The notes below the pieces were generated by a model. That model did no database searches and was not told the DNA's origin. It saw only the letters and a program-made list of their open reading frames with translations. This document shows positions 42,058-51,335 of a DNA stretch of 64,000 nt, piece after piece (within the stretch, counting starts at the first letter, position 1; every line of letters starts with the position of its first letter). The stretch spans positions 62,001-126,000 of the forward strand of contig JAYOLL010000006.1 in the NCBI GenBank assembly GCA_038120295.1. Reading direction: 5' to 3'. This DNA is from JAYOEY01 sp038120295 (GTDB taxonomy: Bacteria; Pseudomonadota; Alphaproteobacteria; MPNO01; UBA2964). The translations under genes were made by a program, and so were the position numbers.

Positions 42058-43050
42058 ATGAGGCTTGCTACAGCCGCCGTCCCGTCGCCAGTCCTCCGGC
42101 GACAGACCGTCATCATCGGCAACGATGACGACGCATGGGCCCCCCTTGCCGCCACTCTGGAGCAGTCCGGAATCGTTGCCCCCTCCGACACTGCAAGCGC
42201 GCTGCCCGCGGCCATCGCGTTCCTGTCCGGCTTGAGAGCCGGCGCCCGCCGCAAAGTCGAGACAGCCATCGCCGCCAATGCGTTCGACATTAAGAACACG
42301 CCTTCTTTCACCCGACCGGTCGACGACCGCGCCAAGGTGATGGTCGTCGGCGGCTGGAACCCGGTAAGCCGGCCGGACCTTGAACTCGACCATGTTACGC
42401 CGCATGTCATGGCGCGCTGGATGGATGCGGAAGATTTTCGGCGTCCGCCGATCACTGTTTTCAAGAAATTTCCGTCGGCCATCGCCGACCCGGAATCCGA
42501 ACTCGTCCTGCCCCGCATTAACCTCGTTCAGGGCGCGCCGAGCGAGGGCCCGTTCGAAGCCGACGCCACGCTCGCCGTCGTGATCGGCAAGCCGGCGCTG
42601 CGCGTACCCGTCCGCAGCGCCTTGCGCCATGTCTTCGGACTGAGCCTGATGCTGGATGTGTGGAACAGCGAAATCTTTCTGGAAGAATCGCGTGTTCGCC
42701 GGGGCATGCTATCGAAAAACCTGAGCAACCTGACCCCGCTTGGCCCGTGGATCGAGCTTCAGGAGGGGAACTCTATCGACAACGAGCTGGAAATCATTCT
42801 CAGGATTGGCCGCAAAATCCGCCAGCGGTTCCGGGTCGGCGAGTTCGCCTACCGGATCGCGGAAGTCATTTCCTTCTGCTCGTCCGTCGGGCTGGAGCCG
42901 GGCGATGTCATCGCCTTCGGCGCCCGCATAGCGCGCGGCACCGGCAAGGGCCCGCTCGAAACCCCGACCGGCATCGCACCCGGCGATCGAATCGAAATCT
43001 CCGCCACGGGGCTGGGCACGCTCCGTAGTACGGTCGCGACCAACCCATAA
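42058..43050 (+). CDS. FAH-family protein with altered metal site
   Basis: The 330-residue protein aligns with the FAH fold: VMVVGGWNPV, FKKFPSAIADPESELVLPR, FEADATLAVVIGKPA, LGPWIEL and LEPGDVIAFG. The typical EAEL metal ligands read EADATL, and the usual YNDLSARD segment is replaced by LDVWNSEIFLEE. The metal site is therefore altered, and the catalytic role is less sure than for the next gene. It starts the operon; GGGAAG precedes the ATG. Confidence 0.75.
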   Translation: MRLATAAVPSPVLRRQTVIIGNDDDAWAPLAATLEQSGIVAPSDTASALPAAIAFLSGLRAGARRKVETAIAANAFDIKNTPSFTRPVDDRAKVMVVGGWNPVSRPDLELDHVTPHVMARWMDAEDFRRPPITVFKKFPSAIADPESELVLPRINLVQGAPSEGPFEADATLAVVIGKPALRVPVRSALRHVFGLSLMLDVWNSEIFLEESRVRRGMLSKNLSNLTPLGPWIELQEGNSIDNELEIILRIGRKIRQRFRVGEFAYRIAEVISFCSSVGLEPGDVIAFGARIARGTGKGPLETPTGIAPGDRIEISATGLGTLRSTVATNP

Positions 43051-43061
43051 GGATCAGGATC

Positions 43062-44039
43062 ATGCGCTTTCTGACTTTTGAGGCTTCACCCGGCATCAGC
43101 CGGTTCGGTTTTCTCAGCAAAGCGGGACGGGTCATCGACCTTGAAACCGCCTATGCGTCCGTTCTGGCGCAAAGCCTGCCGATTGAGCGCGCCTGCGATC
43201 TCGCCTCCCAGATGGCGCCTTCGGATGCGCTGGCCTTTATCGAGGGCGGAGACATCTGTCTCAAAGCCGCAAGGGACGCCTGCGACGCCGTCGAGGAAGA
43301 GGCGTCCGGCAACGGTGCGCTGACCGGTCCTCGCGGCGAAACGGTCGAGTTCGACCTCGACGCAGTGTCGGTCCTCGCGCCGCTTCAGAACCCTCGCAAT
43401 TTCATCGCATCGGGCAAGAACTTCGATGACCACCTGACCGAGATGCAGCAATCCAACCGGCCGGTCGCCCCGCGCATCCCGAGCGGCCATCCGCAATACC
43501 CGTCGGCCATCGTCGGGCCGGAGGAAACGGTCGCCTATCCCAAGGAAACCCGGAAGCTCGATTACGAGGTCGAGATGGCCTACATCATCGGACGGCGGGC
43601 GCGGAATATTTCGCCGGATGAGGCGCTCGATTACGTATTCGGCTTCACCGTCTATAACGACCTGTCTGCGCGCGACATGGGCGAGCAGCAATGGGGCGTG
43701 CCGATGATGCAGAAAAACCTGCCGGGCTTTTCTCCGATGGGCCCCTATATCGTGACACGCGACGAGCTGGGCGACCTGGAGACCATCGGCGTGCGGTCCT
43801 ACGTCAATGGCGAACTGCGCCAGTCGAGCTCGATCGACCATATGCGATTCAGGATCGCCGACCAGATTTCGTTCTGGTCGCAAATCGGGCTGGAGCCCGG
43901 CGATGTGATCACAACCGGCACCCCCGGCGGCGTTGCGGCGGGCCGCGGCAACGACGAGGAGCCGTGGTGGCTAACGCCGGGCGACGTGGTGGACTGCGAG
44001 GTCGACCGGGTGGGAACGTTGCGGACCTATATAGGATAG
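43062..44039 (+). CDS. FAH-family hydrolase
   Basis: The 325-residue protein carries the full signature: NFIASGKNFDDHLTEM, KLDYEVEMAYIIGRRARNIS with the metal-binding Glu pair, FTVYNDLSARD, and LEPGDVITTGTPGGVAAGRG. It follows the altered paralogue by 11 bases and precedes the UbiD-like gene by 34 bases. It may hydrolyse the product of ring cleavage or of the decarboxylation step encoded in the same operon. Confidence 0.9.
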   Translation: MRFLTFEASPGISRFGFLSKAGRVIDLETAYASVLAQSLPIERACDLASQMAPSDALAFIEGGDICLKAARDACDAVEEEASGNGALTGPRGETVEFDLDAVSVLAPLQNPRNFIASGKNFDDHLTEMQQSNRPVAPRIPSGHPQYPSAIVGPEETVAYPKETRKLDYEVEMAYIIGRRARNISPDEALDYVFGFTVYNDLSARDMGEQQWGVPMMQKNLPGFSPMGPYIVTRDELGDLETIGVRSYVNGELRQSSSIDHMRFRIADQISFWSQIGLEPGDVITTGTPGGVAAGRGNDEEPWWLTPGDVVDCEVDRVGTLRTYIG

Positions 44040-44073
44040 CGCAAAATCGTCTGAACCGAACGGGAGGGTAGAA

Positions 44074-45687
44074 ATGGCGACGGCGATGAAGCCGACAGGC
44101 GACTTCGATTTCGAAAAATTCCGCTTAAGGACATTTACCGAACGCCTGGTCGAAATCGGCGAGGTCGAAATTCACGACAAACCTGTCGCGCTGACCGCCT
44201 TGAGCGGCCTCATCGAAGATACGGAAAAGGCCGTCCTGTTCAGGAATGTTGGCCCGGAAAACGTGGAAATGATCGCCAAGGCCGCTGCCGGACGCGAACG
44301 CATCTGCGCTGCCTTCGAAACCACGCGGGACAGGCTCTACGACGAGTTTCAGAACCGTCTCGCCAATCCGAAGGGAACGATCGAGATTCCTTCCGACGAA
44401 GCGCCTGTCCATGCCGTCAAGATCACGGGCGACGATATCGACCTCACCCGCCTGCCCTTTTACCCGCATCACGAATTCGATGGCAGCGCCTATATCAGTT
44501 CGGGCATCGACTATGTCCGCGATCCCGAAACCGGTCGGACCAATGTCGGCAGCCGCCGGCTGTCGCTGCGCAACCGTACCCAGACCGGCACCAACGTGAC
44601 AGCACCGTCAGATCTGAAGAAAATTTACCAGGCCTGCGTCGCGCGCGGTGAAAAACTGCCGATTACTTTTACGCTCGGGAACCATCCTCTGGATTTCTAC
44701 GCGGCGACGACGCGGACGCCCGGCGACGAGGTCAACCTGATCCCGACGATGCGGGGCGAAACGGCGCCGGTCGTAAAATGCCTGACCAACGATCTGCTGG
44801 TGCCGGCGGACGTGGAAATGACGCTGGAGGGTTATCTCGACGAGCGCGGCTATGTCGAGCCGGAAGGACCGTACGGCGAATATATGGGCTATTACGGCTC
44901 CATCCATCTGGACCCGGTTTTTACCTGTACCGCGATCACCATGCGAAGCGACGTGCTGCACCAGACGCTGCAGCACGGCTCCGCCTTCGTGCTGGATCAG
45001 TGCGATTCGGCGTCCATGACCGCCATGCGGGTCGAGGCCGATGCGCTCAAGATCCTGCGATCGACGGTGCGCGCTCCGGTCGGAGCCTATCTGCGCGAAA
45101 CGTCCGGCGGCGGCGGGGGGTTGAGGATTTCGATCAACCAGCAGTTCTTCGGCGAGGCGCGCAATGCCATCATCGCGCTGTTCGGCGGCATAAGGCGGCT
45201 CAAGCATATCTGGGTGTTCGACGAGGATATCGATATCCGCGACGACCGGCAGGTCGAATGGGCGTTCGGCACGCGCTTTCAGGCCGATCAGGATATCGTC
45301 ATGGTAACCGGCATCATGGGCCAAACGATGGATCCTTCGCTCCAGGGGCGGCGCACCGGGGCCAAGGCCGGGTTCGACTGCACCATCCCCTTCCCGCGCG
45401 GCAATGCCGTGACGCTGACCCGTTGCGCGGCAGCGAGGTTTTCAGGGGAACCGGCCCGGTTCCAGACGGTAGAGCAGGCGCTTGAGTCCGAACCGATGTT
45501 CTATACTCATCTGGTCGAGGCCATCGGCAGCGAGGACGGTCGCGATGTCGCCTGCGCGCTGGACGAGTTGCGCGACAGGGGCAAGCTTGGGCGCGACAAG
45601 GACGGTCGCTATCACCTGACCGATGCGGAACCGGGAACGACGGGAATCGTTGGCGAGCTGTATCACGATCCGAATTCGGGGACCTGA
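44074..45687 (+). CDS. UbiD-family prenylated-FMN decarboxylase
   Basis: The 537-residue protein matches the UbiD length and pattern: GSRRLSLRNRTQTGTNV, the catalytic Glu-Arg-Glu network region (GYVEPEGPYGEYMGYYGS) and GGIRRLKHIWVFDEDIDI. UbiD enzymes reversibly decarboxylate unsaturated or aromatic acids with prenylated FMN. No UbiX gene is in the window; it must be supplied elsewhere. The operon with two FAH proteins points to aromatic acid breakdown rather than ubiquinone synthesis. Confidence 0.9.
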   Translation: MATAMKPTGDFDFEKFRLRTFTERLVEIGEVEIHDKPVALTALSGLIEDTEKAVLFRNVGPENVEMIAKAAAGRERICAAFETTRDRLYDEFQNRLANPKGTIEIPSDEAPVHAVKITGDDIDLTRLPFYPHHEFDGSAYISSGIDYVRDPETGRTNVGSRRLSLRNRTQTGTNVTAPSDLKKIYQACVARGEKLPITFTLGNHPLDFYAATTRTPGDEVNLIPTMRGETAPVVKCLTNDLLVPADVEMTLEGYLDERGYVEPEGPYGEYMGYYGSIHLDPVFTCTAITMRSDVLHQTLQHGSAFVLDQCDSASMTAMRVEADALKILRSTVRAPVGAYLRETSGGGGGLRISINQQFFGEARNAIIALFGGIRRLKHIWVFDEDIDIRDDRQVEWAFGTRFQADQDIVMVTGIMGQTMDPSLQGRRTGAKAGFDCTIPFPRGNAVTLTRCAAARFSGEPARFQTVEQALESEPMFYTHLVEAIGSEDGRDVACALDELRDRGKLGRDKDGRYHLTDAEPGTTGIVGELYHDPNSGT

Positions 45688-45699
45688 CGGCGACGACGC

Positions 45700-46110
45700 T
45701 CAGTAATAGTCCATCATCTGCGAGAGTTCCCACTCCGCATCGAGAGAATTCTCGGCTTTTCGAACGGTCTGCCAGAGTTCCTGCCAGGCTTCGTAGGATT
45801 GCTTCTGTTTCTCGCGCGCCGCCAGCATTTCAGGCGTGACGGCGCGACGGGCGCGTGTTTGCGCGACAAAAGGTTCGCCTTCTTTGACGCCGAGCTCGGT
45901 AAGGGTCTTGCGAACCTGACGAAACTGGTTCTTCTGGGTCCGGTAATCGGCAACGCCGCCGACCACGTTCACCTTCCGGCTTGCGCCGTTATAAAGGATT
46001 CGAAGGGCGACGCGGCCGTCGTTCAGGATTTCTTCCTCAACGCCCTCAATGGCAAGCATCTGTTCGACGACTTTCGCGAACCATTGATTTTGCGTCGCGC
46101 TGGCCGGCAT
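45700..46110 (-). CDS. Unrecognised protein, basic N-terminal half
   Basis: This protein has 136 residues from the ATG at 46110, preceded by AGGAA about nine bases away. The middle (RKVNVVGGVADYRTQKNQ, then FRQVRKTLTELG) has the alpha-beta layout of small double-stranded-RNA-binding-like (HicA-like) proteins, but the resemblance is weak. The C-terminal 60 residues are a charged helix ending in QMMDYY. It is convergent with the UbiD-like gene at 12 bases. No function is proposed. Confidence 0.55.
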   Translation of the reverse strand: MPASATQNQWFAKVVEQMLAIEGVEEEILNDGRVALRILYNGASRKVNVVGGVADYRTQKNQFRQVRKTLTELGVKEGEPFVAQTRARRAVTPEMLAAREKQKQSYEAWQELWQTVRKAENSLDAEWELSQMMDYY

Positions 46111-46272
46111 GCCGGGTTCCTGTCTCTCAACATAGCTGTCGGCGCAGCAACCGCAGCACCGTGGGCGCACCGTAACCTATAAGTGATTGATATCAAGAAA
46201 TAATGACGGGAGAAACGGCGTCTCTACGCCATGAAGTCAGACGAATGCCTGCGCGAGAGACGGTTTGGCGCC

Positions 46273-46623
46273 CTAACCGCGGGCCCAGCGCCGGTAGGCG
46301 TCTTCTACCTCCTGCAACACCGCCGCTTTCTCGGAGGAAGCGACCGCCGGAGACGAGGCAAGACGCTTGTATTCTTCACGGGTTTTGACCACTGCCGTCC
46401 ACAAGGCCGCGCGGCGAAGCGGATCCGTCCTGTTAGAGGCCGCCGCAAATCGTTCGGCGGCGGGCCGGTTCACATAATCCGCCAGAATCTTTCTGAGCGC
46501 GGTCGCTATCTCGGTCTCGCCCGTCGAATAGGCGACGTAGAACGCATCGAGAATCTTGTCGCCCAGATCGGCTGAGCCGGTCGATGACTGACTGTCGAAA
46601 TTATCGATAAAATCAATTTGCAT
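46273..46623 (-). CDS. Unrecognised helical protein downstream of cluster B
   Basis: The protein has 116 residues from the ATG at 46623; a TTG 36 bases further upstream is less likely. It is largely helical, acidic at the start (MQIDFIDNFDSQSST) and Arg/Ala-rich later (AAERFAAASNRTDPLRRAAL). No membrane segment or known motif was seen. A terminator separates it from the cytochrome gene, so it is probably transcribed by itself. A near-palindrome TTACCGttCGGTAA (46686-46699) lies upstream and could be an operator. Confidence 0.5.
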   Translation of the reverse strand: MQIDFIDNFDSQSSTGSADLGDKILDAFYVAYSTGETEIATALRKILADYVNRPAAERFAAASNRTDPLRRAALWTAVVKTREEYKRLASSPAVASSEKAAVLQEVEDAYRRWARG

Positions 46624-46712
46624 GGCGGACTCGGAACAGCTGGTGGAAATCAGGGCCAATTCCGTAAAATTTTAGGGACAGGCGGTTACCGTTCGGTAAA
46701 TGACGCTGCAGG

Positions 46713-46741
46713 AAAAACTGACCGAAAGATCGGTCAGTTTT
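46713..46741 (-). terminator. Terminator at the end of redox cluster B
   Basis: Read on the minus strand: AAAACTGACCG, a six-base loop, then CGGTCAGTTTTT. The stem is 11 bp and perfect, and the T-run follows directly. The stop codon of the decahaem gene lies in the first arm. Confidence 0.88.
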
Positions 46742-48806
46742 CGCGACCCGATCGACCCGCCTTGACGATTCCCCTCTCCATCACCGCCGGTGCGGACGCA
46801 TGATAGACATGACACGTCATACAGCTGTCGCCGGCGCTTTCCGGCGAATGGCATTTGGCGCAGACGTCGACGGACATATTTCTGAATCCGCTTTCGAATT
46901 TCGTCGGATCTCCGCGTACGTACGTCTCGGAGAATCTGGCGTTTTTCGCAATCTTGTGGCACTCGCCGCACATATTTGCGGCGCCGAGAATATGGGGCGC
47001 GTGACTGAAGGCCGTCAGCGAAGACCTGACACTGCGCTGACGGGCGCCCTGCCAGTTAATGTCAGCCGCGTCATCGGCGAAATCGGTCGAATGGCAGGCA
47101 AGGCATCTGCCGGAAAAATCCTTGCTCGATACCGTTTCCGCCATTTCCTCTGAAAACGAATCCGGCTTCGACCGATGCGCGTTCAGGGCGATTTCGATGA
47201 CCGATCTGACCGGAGCAACGGCCCGGTGGTTATTGAAATTGTAAAAGACGGCGCCGAAATCGACGAAGAATTCGTTGGGCTTGGCCTCCGCACCGGCGTC
47301 GGCCGGCTCGACGGGCGCTGTCTTCGGAGCCTCTCCGGCTTCTTTCATCCGGAGTTCCTGCATCAGATTCGGAAAATACGCTTTCTGAAGTGCGACAAAC
47401 GGATCCGAAGCGATATGACCGGCGAAGGAGTCGAGATGGGGACCGACCGAGCCCTGGCCATATCGGTTGCCGGTATCCGCGGCCAGCGCCGTCGCTCGGC
47501 TGACCGCCTGCGCCGCGATGAATTTCTTGATCGACCAGGCGAAGGTTTCGACGTGGCGGATTTGCTCTACGGTTGCGTCTCCCAGATCCAGCAATGGAAG
47601 TTCCGCCTCCCGAAGCGCAGCGTAGGCGGACCTGAAACCGTCATCGTGCGATAGCAGCAATTTCATCAGGGCCGGCAGATACTCCACGTCGAGACCGTCC
47701 GGCCATTCTCCAATCCGCCCGCCCTTCTCGCTCAGCGTCTCTAGGTCGATCCCGGGAATCGCCAGCAGCATGACGGAGAGGTCCTTGAAATCCTTGCCGT
47801 GACAGCCGCCGCAGGTCTTGTCGAACCCTCCGGTCGTCATCAGGCCCCGCCTGCTGTCGTCTCTATGGCAGCCGGTGCATTGCCTCGGCGCCGATTTCGG
47901 ATAGCGCGGATCCTCGAAATGCTTGGTCAGATGGGTTTCGTGATTGAAGCGAAGCCGCTGCCGCCTTGTATGGGGATAGTTGCGAAAATCCGGGTGGCCG
48001 TCCGATACGCCTGCGAACTTCCGGACATGGCAACGGTTGCAGGTATCGTTCGACACGGGCGACAGGTTCCCGGAGCGCCCCTTGTGCTCTGTATGGCAGG
48101 AAAGGCATGCGCCGCCTGCGGGAACGACTGCGTCTTCGGGGTGCGGCGCCGCGCCCAGAAAACCCGCCATCCTGGTAAGAGCCGGATGGGTCGACGTGTC
48201 CGGCGTCAGGCGACCTGAGATCGCGTCCAGAGCCGCCCTGGGCAGGTTATGGGCGTCCCCCGTCGCCTCGGGGGCATGACAGGAAGCGCAGGCCTTTCCT
48301 GCCTCCTTGTGCGGGTCGCCGTGAACGGCTTTTACGATCAACGAGGTCATGCCGTTGTCGTCAAAACCGTGACAGCTCCTGCAATCGTTGATTGCGGCAT
48401 GGCTGGCGGAAAGCGGGCCGGCGGTCAGCAGCGCGTTTCGGACATCGGGCCCGAACGCCATTCCCGCGAAGATCAACCCCACGGCGATCGCGACAGCCCA
48501 GAAATTCAAGGCGCGCAAGAGCCGGCCCTGTGTCCGAACGGGCCGGCACGGGATCACGGCAAGGCAACAGGTGCCGTCCGGCAATGGCCCGTCAGCGCAC
48601 TTGCCGCCCGACGACTGCTGACGCGTGCAGCTCCAGCGGTCGCCGTTCTTCAACGGGTGGCATTCGAACCCGCCCCGGCACACGCCGTTTGCCAACGGTC
48701 CCAGCTCGCATGGACGTCCGGCCGCGCGACGGCCGCAGACCCAGCCCTGGTTGGGGCGTTCGTAGCCGCTGCTCCGAAAGTCGAATCGCTGTAGCGGACC
48801 GGCCAT
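46734..48806 (-). CDS. Decahaem membrane-anchored cytochrome c, cluster B
   Basis: The protein has 690 residues from the ATG at 48806, sharing one base with the preceding stop (TGATG). It is a paralogue of the 20712-23150 protein. It has a cytosolic twin Cys-rich module (1-92, nine Cys, with GDRWSCTR and IPCRPVRT), one membrane helix (about 98-118), and ten CxxCH motifs: CRSCH, CASCH, CLSCH, CNRCH, CTGCH, CGGCH, then CLACH, CGECH, CAKCH and CMTCH. The 6+4 arrangement is kept, but the middle region is shorter and lacks the DTGDILSG repeat. It is the last gene of cluster B, followed by a terminator. Confidence 0.9.
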   Translation of the reverse strand: MAGPLQRFDFRSSGYERPNQGWVCGRRAAGRPCELGPLANGVCRGGFECHPLKNGDRWSCTRQQSSGGKCADGPLPDGTCCLAVIPCRPVRTQGRLLRALNFWAVAIAVGLIFAGMAFGPDVRNALLTAGPLSASHAAINDCRSCHGFDDNGMTSLIVKAVHGDPHKEAGKACASCHAPEATGDAHNLPRAALDAISGRLTPDTSTHPALTRMAGFLGAAPHPEDAVVPAGGACLSCHTEHKGRSGNLSPVSNDTCNRCHVRKFAGVSDGHPDFRNYPHTRRQRLRFNHETHLTKHFEDPRYPKSAPRQCTGCHRDDSRRGLMTTGGFDKTCGGCHGKDFKDLSVMLLAIPGIDLETLSEKGGRIGEWPDGLDVEYLPALMKLLLSHDDGFRSAYAALREAELPLLDLGDATVEQIRHVETFAWSIKKFIAAQAVSRATALAADTGNRYGQGSVGPHLDSFAGHIASDPFVALQKAYFPNLMQELRMKEAGEAPKTAPVEPADAGAEAKPNEFFVDFGAVFYNFNNHRAVAPVRSVIEIALNAHRSKPDSFSEEMAETVSSKDFSGRCLACHSTDFADDAADINWQGARQRSVRSSLTAFSHAPHILGAANMCGECHKIAKNARFSETYVRGDPTKFESGFRNMSVDVCAKCHSPESAGDSCMTCHVYHASAPAVMERGIVKAGRSGREN

Positions 48807-49621
48807 CACATTCCCGAATAGGCATGGTTGACGACGGCATGGACCGCCATCACGACCATCATGGCAAGAGATACTGGCACGTGGACAAGCAGCCACGATT
48901 TCAACAGCCATTGATAGGAGTAGCAGAGATCGAGTTCGTGCTTCTGTTCGACCAGGGACAGAAGCTCGTCGACCAGGGAAAGTTCGCTCTCGGACAGATT
49001 TCGCGAAACGCCCTCGGCGCCGCGCATCAGGCCCGACAATCGCCGTCGCGCCGAAATGACACCGATGCCCACGAGACGGGGCGTTCTGATCCAGCTCTGC
49101 AAATGGTTGAAATAATAATCCGCGATGGGCGATTCCTTGCGGGCCTCCAAAGCGAGTTCCACGAGATTGTCGGCGTTGCCGCCAATCCGGGCGGCGAATT
49201 CGGGAATGCGCTCCATAATGAACTCCTCGCGCAGCAGCGAGAGGTATTGCGGAATTACGGAATTAAGCCACTGCCCCAGAAATCCGGACAGGGCGGCCAG
49301 CAGGAACAGTATGGCGAGACTTGTCTCAAGGACGCCGTCGGGCCACCGGAAATCGATGTGGATCAGAAAGAGGGCGACGGCGAACCACCCCAGAAACAGG
49401 TGACAGGCGGTCCAGAGAGCATTCGGCGCGATCGGCAGGACGGACAGACGGCGGAGCGGCCGGTATAGGACAAGAAGGGAGACCGTTGCCGCAAGGATCC
49501 AGCCGCTGATAAAGGCGGAATGCCACCCCATCAGACTGTACGAAACGGTGATGACGAAGACGATGCCCGCCGCCAGGCTGACGAGCCCGCCCCGGGCCAG
49601 ATTTGTCGTTATGGCGCTCAA
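48806..49621 (-). CDS. Membrane cytochrome b-like protein, cluster B
   Basis: The 271-residue protein starts with TTG at 49621, overlapping the ferredoxin stop as TTGA; no better start is seen nearby. It is the paralogue of the 23152-23982 protein. Histidines recur at matching places: HLFLGWFAVALFLIHIDF and, near the end, LVHVPVSLAMMVVMAVHAVV. Four to five helices and a cytosolic charged segment between them are again seen. Binding of two b haems is inferred from His spacing only. Confidence 0.75.
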   Translation of the reverse strand: MSAITTNLARGGLVSLAAGIVFVITVSYSLMGWHSAFISGWILAATVSLLVLYRPLRRLSVLPIAPNALWTACHLFLGWFAVALFLIHIDFRWPDGVLETSLAILFLLAALSGFLGQWLNSVIPQYLSLLREEFIMERIPEFAARIGGNADNLVELALEARKESPIADYYFNHLQSWIRTPRLVGIGVISARRRLSGLMRGAEGVSRNLSESELSLVDELLSLVEQKHELDLCYSYQWLLKSWLLVHVPVSLAMMVVMAVHAVVNHAYSGM

Positions 49622-51327
49622 TTTAACGGCACGCGTCTGGACAGGTCTTCAATGGAGTCCCAGTCGGACAGGTTGACCCTTTCCAGTGCGCCGTGCGGGC
49701 AGGCTCGCTGGCAGGCCGGACCGCCGGGCTGGCTGTAGCAGAGATCGCATTTCGTCGCCTTGACCACGGGCTTGTGGGTCTCCTTGTCGAGAATCTGATT
49801 TCCTTTTTCGTCCCTGATCTCGACCATGCGAATGTTGCTGTAGGGACAGCTGTTCGCGCAGGTCGCGCAACCGATGCAAAGCGAGTCATCGATGACGACG
49901 CGTCCCTGCTGGATTTCCCGGTGTATCGCGCCGGTCGGACAACCGATCAGGCACACCGCGTCGACGCAATGCATGCATGCGTTGGTTACCTGGATATTCG
50001 CGAGTCCGGGACCGTGGCGGACGAAACGGGGATTGTTGTCGTGGGCGACCGCGCAGGCCTTGACGCATTCGTCGCAACGGACGCATTTGTTCTTGTCGAT
50101 CACCATCGCCGCGCGACCGTTGATATATCGCCGATCGATCATGAATTCGAGCAGCGGCTGTTCCTGCGGCGCGGCGGCGGACGCGCGAACGGCGGTTTTC
50201 TTTCGCTTGCCCGGGACCGGCGGTTCGAGCTCCAGCTTGGGAAGAATTTCGGTTTCGACAGTCGATACCGGAATTCGCAGAAGATTCACGTAACCGAGCG
50301 CGCGAATACTGTTCGGGAAACTTCTTTGGCCTCCATCCCTCCAGTTGGCGGCAATTTCCTCAAGACCGAACATTGCGCCGCTCTTTTCGAACCCGACTAC
50401 CTTGGGAACATCGGCAAACGTACGGCTGACGCGAACGAAGCCGAAAGCCAGAATGACGAGGTCGTCGATATAGTCGTTTTCGGAAATGACCGCCGGTTCG
50501 CGCGCAAGCCGCTCCGCCGGCGACAGGTCCGCCATTCGATTGAAATCCGAGTACCAGTCGATATCTCCGACAGCTTCGAATTCTGTTGCTGCAATGATCG
50601 GCTCGAGCTCTTCGTTGGAGAAATTCCGGAAAAGAGGAATGGCCCGCAGACGGATTCCCAGACTTCGTTCCCTGAAAAGGTCGTCGACATATTCGCGGAA
50701 CCCGTTGTCGTAGCGGCGCAGATCGCGCAGCCCCTGAAACCGGATTTCGAGAACCTGAACCTCGGAATCCGCAAATACCGTGTTTTCCCTGGGCGCCCGT
50801 GTGAGCGCGCCGACCTCGCCCAACAGGGCTCCCTCGCCCAGAACGACCGTTTCGGTCTGATCGATGACGGCGTCCGGATTGTGAAGAAATATCTGCGCAC
50901 CGAAATCGGTTTGCGTCTGGGATACGAGCTCTCCGAGATCGAGCGCGATATTCCGCCTGACTTCAGGATATTCGGGATTGCGCCATAGTTGCGACAGCGC
51001 GCCGAACCATCCTCGCAACCGCGTCGGTCTCTGGCCGGCGATCGTATCCTCGTATTCGCCTGAGATGATGACGCGTATCCTGCCGCTCAGAACGATATAG
51101 GCGGAACCGCCGTAATCGCCTTTCTTGATCAGGATGTCGCCGCGCCGAAACCGCCTTATACGGGCATCGTTTCGCAGGATCCCGCGCAGCGGCATGGTGG
51201 GCGGAAAACCTGCTGCCGAAATGAAGCGGATCGGGGACGCCTGGAGCAGTCGGTCGACGTCGTCCTCGGTCATCGCCGGGTCGAACGGACGCGACCATCT
51301 GCCCGGCCGCTCAACGAAAGTGGCCAC
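49618..51327 (-). CDS. Cyclic-nucleotide-binding-like / four-[4Fe-4S] ferredoxin fusion, cluster B
   Basis: The 569-residue protein starts with GTG at 51327, eight bases after the reductase stop and with GAGG six bases upstream. It has the same architecture as the cluster A protein. The first cNMP-binding-like fold (RGDILIKKGDYGGSAYIVLS) is split and resumes at LLGEVGALTRAPRENTVFA. A second, degenerate fold follows. The C-terminus has CVRCDECVKAC, CMHCVDAVCLIGCP, CIGCATCANSCP and CDLC...ACQRACP. The cassette keeps Gly-Glu and Arg, but the Thr/Ala after Arg is changed to Glu-Asn, so ligand binding may differ from copy A. Confidence 0.87.
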   Translation of the reverse strand: MATFVERPGRWSRPFDPAMTEDDVDRLLQASPIRFISAAGFPPTMPLRGILRNDARIRRFRRGDILIKKGDYGGSAYIVLSGRIRVIISGEYEDTIAGQRPTRLRGWFGALSQLWRNPEYPEVRRNIALDLGELVSQTQTDFGAQIFLHNPDAVIDQTETVVLGEGALLGEVGALTRAPRENTVFADSEVQVLEIRFQGLRDLRRYDNGFREYVDDLFRERSLGIRLRAIPLFRNFSNEELEPIIAATEFEAVGDIDWYSDFNRMADLSPAERLAREPAVISENDYIDDLVILAFGFVRVSRTFADVPKVVGFEKSGAMFGLEEIAANWRDGGQRSFPNSIRALGYVNLLRIPVSTVETEILPKLELEPPVPGKRKKTAVRASAAAPQEQPLLEFMIDRRYINGRAAMVIDKNKCVRCDECVKACAVAHDNNPRFVRHGPGLANIQVTNACMHCVDAVCLIGCPTGAIHREIQQGRVVIDDSLCIGCATCANSCPYSNIRMVEIRDEKGNQILDKETHKPVVKATKCDLCYSQPGGPACQRACPHGALERVNLSDWDSIEDLSRRVPLN

Positions 51328-51335
51328 GCCTTACC

